A stretch of 24,850 nucleotides of DNA from a virus: positions 1 to 24,850 of IMG/VR virus record IMGVR_UViG_3300029319_000480. The stretch is one strand, 5' to 3'. Numbering within the stretch: the stretch's first letter is position 1; every line of letters starts with the position of its first letter. Shown in pieces: positions 16,028 to 22,430 of the stretch. Under the pieces are notes generated by a model, which was not told the origin of the DNA, made no database searches, and saw only the letters and a program-made list of their open reading frames with translations. The position numbers and the translations under genes are program-made.

Positions 16028-16900
16028 ATGCCAATTCGATTTTTTCCACTTAAAAATAATGGGGATATTTTAACACGCGAGGAAATAAACAATTTTAATG
16101 CTTCTGCGTCCTTTGATTTAAATAAGGGATTTTTTAGCAGTGATTTTGAGAATCTGCCTAGTGCGACTGGCGATGGGGCATCGGATAAAAAGGCAGTAAT
16201 ACAAACGTCTCATATTTTTAAGCCAGAATTTTACGGATCACCAAGCCCCCATGTTTTGGGTGTGTCTTCTGACACCTATTACAGGTCAAGAAGCAATAAC
16301 AAACTCAATCGATACTATCGACACGAGGGCATTGGGAGCGTTCAAGCTAAAAGTCTTACTGATGTCGATATTTTTGCAGATGTCAACGCTTGGCAACCGA
16401 TAGAGGGTTTGTCTGCAACCGTTTATGTAGAGCCAGGTGAGACACCCCTAACAACTTTTGTATGCGCCAGCTTTCATGCGCACGAAAAAGGTGGAAAGGT
16501 AGGAGATCCGAGAAGTCAAATTCTAAGAGAGGGTCGACTCACTGGTGATGGCAATAAAATGGAATCGCTATCGGGTTTCAATAGAGCGACTCAAGCAGGT
16601 ACATTTGTTGCAATGTTTGGTCTTTTTTTGGATCGAATGGATGGTAACGGACCAAGATATGTATCCGGCACTCAAAGACGGATTTTTGGTACTGGTGGTG
16701 GACGATACAGATGCAGGAGGATGAATCATTCAATCATTGCAAATCTAATTACGGGCACTGGTTATGATTTTTCACTTACGGAAGGTGAAAACAAAATTTC
16801 GGTTCGATGTTTGTATAGGCTTCCATCGCCATCAACTAAGGGTACCAGGCACGTTTATGTTGATGCCCGCAACCTTGTAGTTGACGTGATATACAAGTAA
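16028..16900 (+). CDS. Putative tail appendage/receptor-binding protein C
   Basis: A 290-residue protein, third of the trio, starting on the base after the previous stop (GAGGT ribosome site). The N-terminus MPIRFFPLKNNGDILTREEI followed by NNFNASASFDLN and SSDFEN matches the attachment-like module of the two upstream proteins. Towards the end, EGENKISVRCLYRLP and the terminal DARNLVVDVIYK correspond to AGKNHIDAEVRAY and KDRHLLVQYRKR of protein A, so A and C probably share a beta-sandwich fold. The middle contains a run of short polar motifs (TYYRSRSNNKLNRYYRHEG). Function as a receptor-binding or decorative tail protein is inference. Confidence 0.55.
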   Translation: MPIRFFPLKNNGDILTREEINNFNASASFDLNKGFFSSDFENLPSATGDGASDKKAVIQTSHIFKPEFYGSPSPHVLGVSSDTYYRSRSNNKLNRYYRHEGIGSVQAKSLTDVDIFADVNAWQPIEGLSATVYVEPGETPLTTFVCASFHAHEKGGKVGDPRSQILREGRLTGDGNKMESLSGFNRATQAGTFVAMFGLFLDRMDGNGPRYVSGTQRRIFGTGGGRYRCRRMNHSIIANLITGTGYDFSLTEGENKISVRCLYRLPSPSTKGTRHVYVDARNLVVDVIYK

Positions 16901-16920
16901 TATAGAAGCGAGAGGATTCA

Positions 16921-17325
16921 ATGGCCGTAGATGATGCCCTTACAGTTGGAGCAAGCACAGCATCATTGGCTGCTGCTGGCGCAGCGCTTGGGCCGATTGG
17001 TGCGGGTGTTGGAGCGGCTGTAGGACTGACTCTTGGTCTGATGCAAAACAAGGTCCAAAAGGACGCTGAAAAACAAGCCAGAAAGAGGGCAAGAAAGCAA
17101 CGGGAAAGAGCAAGAAAGGCACAAGTTGCCGCAGAGGTTGCACAGCGTAGAGAAGATGCGCAAGCCAGAGAAGCAAGAAACAGGGCCATTAAAGAGAGTT
17201 CTGAGGCGAGAGGCCCAAGCATGGCTTCAGCGGATCAATTATTGCAATCATCGATGAGCGGTGGACCTGGAACCCCTTATGATCAATACATGGCGAGCAC
17301 ATACGGTAGACCATTTTCGGCGTAG
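16921..17325 (+). CDS. Small glycine-zipper plus coiled-coil protein, probable internal virion protein
   Basis: A 134-residue protein. Residues about 8-40 are a Gly/Ala-rich hydrophobic stretch (AAAGAALGPIGAGVGAAVGL) with the repeated small residues of a glycine zipper, able to cross or line a membrane. Residues about 43-95 are a dense Arg/Lys/Glu/Ala helix (KDAEKQARKRARKQRERARK). The end is Ser/Gly-rich. Size, order and composition recall the small ejection protein of T7-like phages (gp14), but I see no direct sequence identity. It has a GAGAGGA ribosome site and is followed within 10 bases by another helical protein. Ejection-pore membership is inferred; a holin is an alternative, less likely because of the long basic coiled coil. 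Confidence 0.55.
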   Translation: MAVDDALTVGASTASLAAAGAALGPIGAGVGAAVGLTLGLMQNKVQKDAEKQARKRARKQRERARKAQVAAEVAQRREDAQAREARNRAIKESSEARGPSMASADQLLQSSMSGGPGTPYDQYMASTYGRPFSA

Positions 17326-17334
17326 GAGAAGACA

Positions 17335-18234
17335 ATGACAGAACAAGAACGAGAAGCGCTATTGCAGCAGTCTTTGTACACTGAAGGAATTGATCGCCAA
17401 AGAATCGCATTGGGTTTCGGTGGTGACGTTGCTGAGTCTCTTTTCAGTTATCTTGGCGATAGAGCGCGGTTTGCCCCCGATCCCGGTCAAGCGGCTCGGT
17501 ATCGCGATCTTCGTGCTGGTCTTGATCCCGATGAAGAGCGACGTAGAGCGGCATTTGTCGAAGCGGCTGCGGGAGAGGCTTCAGCCCGTCAACAACAAAT
17601 CGTTCGAGAGTTGCCGTCAAGAGTAGACCCTACAAAGGCTGCGGGACTACTTCAAGGTCTTGCCGGAACTGAACAACAGGTTCAGGGCGCAAGGATGAGA
17701 GCAGAGACCCAAGCTATGAAAGATAGGGCTGCAGAACGACAACAGCGTGCTGCTGAAATGTCAGCCATCGAAGATGAAAGGGCCGAAAAGAAACTTGGGC
17801 AAAAGCTTGCCAGAATTAACCTTGCTGGAAATATTGTTGGTTCAGCATTCAAGGGCGCTGCTGCGCTGAAGCCTAAAACCTTCGAGCGTAAGCTTGAGGA
17901 CCAAGCAAGACGCCAACAAAAGCGCTCGACTCGACTTGGTGAACGAATCGAGAAAAAAGATGCAAGGTCCGACGAATTGTTCGATAAAGGTGTTGCTCAG
18001 TATCAGGCAGATCCTGACAGCCGACAGGCGGATCGAACGTTCAGACGTTCGTTCAGTCAAGCCCAACGCCAAGGTCAGTTAGGTCGTCAAAAAGAAGGCG
18101 TAGATACTAAGTTTGGTGAAACCACCCAAGAGTTGCAGGATCTGCGTGCAGCAGAAGCAGCAAAACAGCGCGAAAAAATGGCTCTGCAGAACCCGCTGCC
18201 TTACATGCCTAGATACATGCCTAGATATTATTAA
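17335..18234 (+). CDS. Helical Arg/Gln/Ala-rich internal virion protein candidate
   Basis: A 299-residue, highly charged and almost wholly helical protein (ERRRAAFVEAAAGEASARQQ, about 68-87; MKDRAAERQQRAAEMSAIED, about 125). Near residue 165 a short less polar patch (INLAGNIVGSAFKGAAAL) interrupts the coiled coil. It ends in YMPRYMPRYY, produced by a 12-base tandem repeat. The start ATG 17335 has GGAGA eight bases upstream. Its location between the glycine-zipper protein and the large internal proteins, with no enzymatic motif, makes it a candidate ejection/core protein in the style of T7 gp14/gp15. The family is not recognised. Confidence 0.55.
   Translation: MTEQEREALLQQSLYTEGIDRQRIALGFGGDVAESLFSYLGDRARFAPDPGQAARYRDLRAGLDPDEERRRAAFVEAAAGEASARQQQIVRELPSRVDPTKAAGLLQGLAGTEQQVQGARMRAETQAMKDRAAERQQRAAEMSAIEDERAEKKLGQKLARINLAGNIVGSAFKGAAALKPKTFERKLEDQARRQQKRSTRLGERIEKKDARSDELFDKGVAQYQADPDSRQADRTFRRSFSQAQRQGQLGRQKEGVDTKFGETTQELQDLRAAEAAKQREKMALQNPLPYMPRYMPRYY
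18202..18225 (+). repeat. 12-base tandem repeat at the 3' end of the gene
   Basis: TACATGCCTAGA occurs twice in exact tandem (18202-18213 and 18214-18225), encoding a doubled YMPR at the C-terminus. Length is a multiple of three, so the reading frame is preserved; likely a recent slippage duplication. Confidence 0.85.
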
Positions 18235-18246
18235 TAGGGGGCTACG

Positions 18247-18798
18247 ATGCCTTGGCGCAATGGCCGATACGTGCCAAGAGAAACTACGTCTCCAACCGAA
18301 CCGCTCGTAACCCCCAAAAAAATACAAAACATCGCAAGGGGCGCGTTTCGAACTACTAATTTAAGTTCCGAAAACTTCGACGATAACTTGTTTGACTCGA
18401 CGCTTGTTTCACGTGCGTTTGCTGCAAGTTCGTTCACGGCATCGTTTTTGTTGCAAGTAATCGGTAAGTCAACGTTTACCGCCGCGAGTGGTCTTCGAGG
18501 GTTGTTTGGGTCCGGCTTTGTCGACTCATCAATGATTGAGAATGGAGCGATCACGGGTGCCAAAATAACAAACCCGATTAAGATTGCGTTGATTAATGGC
18601 GGTGCCGCAGGGAATCACACTGTGTCTGGTCTTACCATTCAAGATGAATTGATTGGAGTGTTTGAACAAGACGGGACTTCTGGTATTTTAACAGACCTAA
18701 GTACTGAGTTTTCTATTAAGACATCGGATACAATCGACAACACAGGTGGTACTGCAACAAGTGGTGACAAGCTGTTGATTTTTTACCTAAGCAAGTAG
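18247..18798 (+). CDS. Small fibre-like structural protein
   Basis: A 183-residue protein with a strong AGGGGG ribosome site. After a basic start (MPWRNGRYVPRETTSPTEPL) come NLSSENFDDNLFDSTLVSRA and later FVDSSMIENGAITGAKI, turn-rich repeats typical of phage fibres that list inputs of the form xxI-x-NGAITG. The last 80 residues are Gly/Thr/Ser-rich beta (ITNPIKIALINGGAAGNHTV). The SSEN motif also occurs in appendage protein B at 15038. It interrupts the internal-protein genes, which is unusual. A tail fibre, fibre-tip or head-fibre role is plausible; no enzymatic motif. Confidence 0.55.
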   Translation: MPWRNGRYVPRETTSPTEPLVTPKKIQNIARGAFRTTNLSSENFDDNLFDSTLVSRAFAASSFTASFLLQVIGKSTFTAASGLRGLFGSGFVDSSMIENGAITGAKITNPIKIALINGGAAGNHTVSGLTIQDELIGVFEQDGTSGILTDLSTEFSIKTSDTIDNTGGTATSGDKLLIFYLSK

Positions 18799-18808
18799 CG
18801 AGACAATC

Positions 18809-21800
18809 ATGGCCGATTTGAGTTGGACACAAAAATTTAATGAATCGTTTAGGTCGTCTGCATCGACGCAGATGAAGTCATACGAGCAAGATTTTCAGCA
18901 GGTAAAAACCACTGTAGATAAGCTGGATAGAGAGATTCAATACATTGATCGTCTCTTGGCTCGTCAGGGAATGACTCGATCCAGTTCAAGGTCAAGAATA
19001 GGATTTGATCGTTTGCCTGCTTTGTCGAGTCAATTGAAAAAAGAGAGAGCAAGAAACGACAAGCTTATCGAAAAAGACAAACGTGAAATAGAAAAAGAAT
19101 TAGAAAAATTGATTCAAACAAATAATGCAGCACACAAAGTGTTTCGAGGTGAACAGGCTCAGAAAGCAATTAATAATTTTGTTACTAATGCAAAAATGCT
19201 TACTGGTCGTGACGATGAAGTTAGATTAAAAAACGACTTAGACCGGTTTATGAGGTCTTTGGATCAAATCAACGACAAGTCTATAAATATTGCCAAGTTT
19301 TTAATTTTTGAAAAAGTATTAGAAGAAACAAAAGGTTTTCCACTATACAGCCTCATCGAAACGAGAATTGAGTCGGAAACAGCTAAGGCATCGAGTGAAC
19401 ACTCAGGCAAGCCTGTCGGTCAACCTGTTGATCCTTCAGAGTTGGCAGAACAATATCCGCTCGTAACAGTCGATAAAAATCGAAATTTAGATGAAGATTT
19501 TTTGAATGATGTTCTTGATAGCCCTGAACTTCAGCAAAAGTACCTCGGAAAAGAGTACGTATTCGAAGGCAATCCGAAACTTGAAGGTCGAATCGAGTTG
19601 CTCGATAATTTCATTTTCGCACGTATCGAAGAGGAAATGGGTATCAGTGGATCTATTGACATCCCAGCAGAAAACGATTCGATTGAGGAAAAGCAATCGT
19701 TTTTGAATCAGGTGGTCCCTGGTGGATACACCATTGATGAAAACAATGAAATCAGAGTGGATGAGTCTGCCCCGCCAGATGTGCAGGCCGAAGCTGCTAA
19801 AAAGATGGCCCTGGGTGCAGGCGAGTCTAAATCATACTCTATTTTTTCTGATTTTGGTCGCGGAACGGAGGTCCAGTCAGACCGCGAAACACGTGCTGAA
19901 CAGAGGCTGGTAAAGCGTCGAAATGAATTGGAGACGCGACGGAAAGATGCGGTCAATGCTTTCGCAAAGAGTCGTAGGCTGAATAGACAAGAGTTGGCGC
20001 TGCTGGACCACCCCATTTTGCGTGTAACGGGCTTCAGAGAGGCTGTGGGCATGTTTGACGATGTAGCGGCACCCGAGGCTGCTCCAGAGCCCGAGGCTGC
20101 TCCAGAGCCCGTCGAGGCGGCACCAGAGCCCGTTGAGGACATTCCAGAGCCAGAGGATACTGCTTTAGGTCCAGACTCTACAGGTGTTCCAATCATTCCG
20201 GCAGTTATCAATAGGGTGACAAACGCAATCAACAGAGCAAACTCGGCCACAAACCAAGATCAATTTGCTGCCGATTCTGAGTTGGAAGATGTTGTACAGG
20301 GATTCTTTACGCTGCCGGAAGATATCAAAAGCAAGTTCCCACAGCAGTTTGTTTTGGCTGCTTACGAGTACACCCAGCCGCGAGAAGGCAAAACAGATAC
20401 GCCAGAAGGCCGGCGACAGATCATGGTTGACGCCCTACCAAGTCTTGATGACTCTGCAATTACAACGCAAACAATCGGGGAGTACATTGCAGACGTATCA
20501 TTAGATCCCAACCGAGAAGCATTAGCATCAACATCAGATATGGTTGATTTTTTGAATCACCCTGATTCGGTTGGGGAGGGCAGCAATGTTGTGGGTAGAA
20601 ATTTACCTGCTGGCACGATTGGGTCAGAGTTTAACGATACGATGATGATGATTAGCGAAGGAACCGCAAGCCGATCGGACCTTATGGACGTTTTTGAGAG
20701 AGCAAAGTCCTTGTCTCAACGAGAGCGGCCTGATTTTTTCGATACCAATAAATATGGAAGATATGAGTCTATAGATCGCTTCGTAGCAGCTATGGATGCC
20801 GACAAGGGCGCAAGGGTGACCCCTGCACCTCAGCGCCCGAGACAACAGATACCGACCACACCACCAGTGACGCCTGAAGCAGATGAGCCACCACGAGACG
20901 ATCCTCGGTTGTTGGTGCAGGGTGATGATGATGGCGATTTAGACGATCGTGTTCTTGAGCAAATTGCTTCTATTAGAGAGCCAGAAGAGGCTACACGACT
21001 GGCTAGAACTGAGGCTCGTCGTCAGCAAATGACGGAAGCTGAAAAGCGCGACACATTAATGGCAGGATTGTCCCCAAGTGCAGGATCGAGAACCAGATAC
21101 ACGGAAGGCCAAATTGATACTTTGCCCGAGGGGTTCGAAGGGTCAAACATTATGGGTGATCCAACTCCACCACCAACTCCAGCACCACTACCTGCAGAGG
21201 CAATTGTAGAGGCAAACGTTCCTTCAGGAAGAAGGCCTACACCAACAGGTGTTCCTACGGGAACAACCTTTCGAGCGTCTGCTGGATCAACCGTTACGCC
21301 TGTTGAAACGATTGCTCCTATTGGTGAAACAGTCGATGAAATCGAGATGCCACCGGCTCAACGGGAGTCAGATACTCGAATGATCGCTCAAGCAGATGCA
21401 CCCGATGTGTTCGTGGCACCTGAGTCTTATGATCCAACTCCAGAGCAAGTCGCCTCTGATGATGAACTTATTCGCAGGGCCGAATCACGTGATTCAGTAA
21501 ACGAAGTAGATGCTCGGACCCCCGATCAAAGACTAGCAGATGTACAGTCCAGTCTACCTGTTGGTAATGTGCCACGGATCTCCGCTCCCCGTGAACCTGA
21601 TCCTGTTGTGCAAGCCCGATCGAGAAGGGCAATGCTTGGCGCCACACAAGATTTGTTGACCCAAGTCGAAAATAAAACGATTCAATACGACGATGCGATA
21701 GACGGCGCTAACACGATTGCAAGACAGTTCGGACGATTTGCTTCTCCAGGATTCAATAGAAGGCTGTACGAAGAGATCAATAAGAGATTTTCACAACCGG

Positions 21801-22411
21801 AGGCTCCAACACCACCGAGAGCCGTCGCAGTAAACAAACCGCCCGTCACGCGCGATGGAGGGTTGGTAACGGATGCCGCTACAGAAAGATCAGGCATTGC
21901 CCACGAGGGTATTGATCTCAGAGCATTCGAAGGTGACGACGTATTCGCTATTGCTGACGGCATCGTGATTGCTTCAAACAACGATGAAACTCTTGGTGGT
22001 CGCCATACAGCAAACAGAAAAAATGAAGACGGAGAATATATCGGGACTGGACCCGGTAAGTACGTCTACATTCTGCACGACGATGGTCGCATAACGAAGT
22101 CTATGCATCTCAGTGATGCCAAGCTTTCACCGGGAGATCGAGTGAAGGCAGGAGATGTTATCGGCGCTGCCGGCAATACAGGAGGCTCGAAGGCGGCACA
22201 CTTGCACTTCGAGGTACACGTAGCAAACGAGTCAGGCAGGTCCGTGCCTGGAACAGATGGTAAATATATTCCGGTTGATCCTTTTGCAGAATATCCAGAT
22301 GTATTCAAAAACTTTAGCCTAAAAGGTCAGGAAGGCATTACAATCGACAATATTCCTGAGTTGGCTAAACGCCTTGGATTGGAAGTTCCAACAGTAAAGC
22401 GGGCTCAATAA
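18809..22411 (+). CDS. Giant internal virion protein with C-terminal M23 peptidoglycan endopeptidase
   Basis: A 1200-residue protein. Residues about 1-200 are coiled coil (TVDKLDREIQYIDRLLARQG). The middle is a long, mostly acidic region with a Pro/Glu/Ala repeat tract (about 420-450) and Pro/Thr linkers (about 675-695, 790-800). The C-terminal domain, about 1015-1175, is an M23/LytM zinc endopeptidase: zinc ligands His1032 and Asp1036 (HEGID), catalytic-type His1100 (MHLSD), and HLHFE with His1131 and His1133. M23 enzymes cut peptide cross-bridges in peptidoglycan. Carried on a large virion protein, it would open the cell wall during DNA entry rather than lyse the cell at the end. ATG 18809 has only a weak ribosome site, so coupling with the upstream gene (stop 10 bases before) is likely. 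Confidence 0.85.
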   Translation: MADLSWTQKFNESFRSSASTQMKSYEQDFQQVKTTVDKLDREIQYIDRLLARQGMTRSSSRSRIGFDRLPALSSQLKKERARNDKLIEKDKREIEKELEKLIQTNNAAHKVFRGEQAQKAINNFVTNAKMLTGRDDEVRLKNDLDRFMRSLDQINDKSINIAKFLIFEKVLEETKGFPLYSLIETRIESETAKASSEHSGKPVGQPVDPSELAEQYPLVTVDKNRNLDEDFLNDVLDSPELQQKYLGKEYVFEGNPKLEGRIELLDNFIFARIEEEMGISGSIDIPAENDSIEEKQSFLNQVVPGGYTIDENNEIRVDESAPPDVQAEAAKKMALGAGESKSYSIFSDFGRGTEVQSDRETRAEQRLVKRRNELETRRKDAVNAFAKSRRLNRQELALLDHPILRVTGFREAVGMFDDVAAPEAAPEPEAAPEPVEAAPEPVEDIPEPEDTALGPDSTGVPIIPAVINRVTNAINRANSATNQDQFAADSELEDVVQGFFTLPEDIKSKFPQQFVLAAYEYTQPREGKTDTPEGRRQIMVDALPSLDDSAITTQTIGEYIADVSLDPNREALASTSDMVDFLNHPDSVGEGSNVVGRNLPAGTIGSEFNDTMMMISEGTASRSDLMDVFERAKSLSQRERPDFFDTNKYGRYESIDRFVAAMDADKGARVTPAPQRPRQQIPTTPPVTPEADEPPRDDPRLLVQGDDDGDLDDRVLEQIASIREPEEATRLARTEARRQQMTEAEKRDTLMAGLSPSAGSRTRYTEGQIDTLPEGFEGSNIMGDPTPPPTPAPLPAEAIVEANVPSGRRPTPTGVPTGTTFRASAGSTVTPVETIAPIGETVDEIEMPPAQRESDTRMIAQADAPDVFVAPESYDPTPEQVASDDELIRRAESRDSVNEVDARTPDQRLADVQSSLPVGNVPRISAPREPDPVVQARSRRAMLGATQDLLTQVENKTIQYDDAIDGANTIARQFGRFASPGFNRRLYEEINKRFSQPEAPTPPRAVAVNKPPVTRDGGLVTDAATERSGIAHEGIDLRAFEGDDVFAIADGIVIASNNDETLGGRHTANRKNEDGEYIGTGPGKYVYILHDDGRITKSMHLSDAKLSPGDRVKAGDVIGAAGNTGGSKAAHLHFEVHVANESGRSVPGTDGKYIPVDPFAEYPDVFKNFSLKGQEGITIDNIPELAKRLGLEVPTVKRAQ
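20075..20152 (+). repeat. Tandem Pro-Glu-Ala repeats in the hydrolase gene
   Basis: An exact 18-base unit (GAGGCTGCTCCAGAGCCC) occurs twice at 20075-20110, followed by two diverged 21-base versions to 20152, together encoding an EAAPEP/VEAAPEP-type linker. Frame is kept; such tracts are flexible spacers and change length easily. Confidence 0.85.
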
Positions 22412-22430
22412 AATATAAGGTGGTTTAATC

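Noticed and set aside
16921-17325. Holin interpretation of the glycine-zipper protein
   Set aside because: There is one Gly-rich hydrophobic stretch followed by a long basic coiled coil, the gene sits among virion proteins, and no endolysin or spanin is adjacent.
19708-20250. A 180-codon minus-strand open frame with a hydrophobic start resembling a signal or membrane segment
   Set aside because: It is the complement of the Pro/Glu/Ala repeats of the hydrolase gene, which produces the Ser/Gly/Ala low-complexity; the M23 protein on the plus strand is clearly the real gene.
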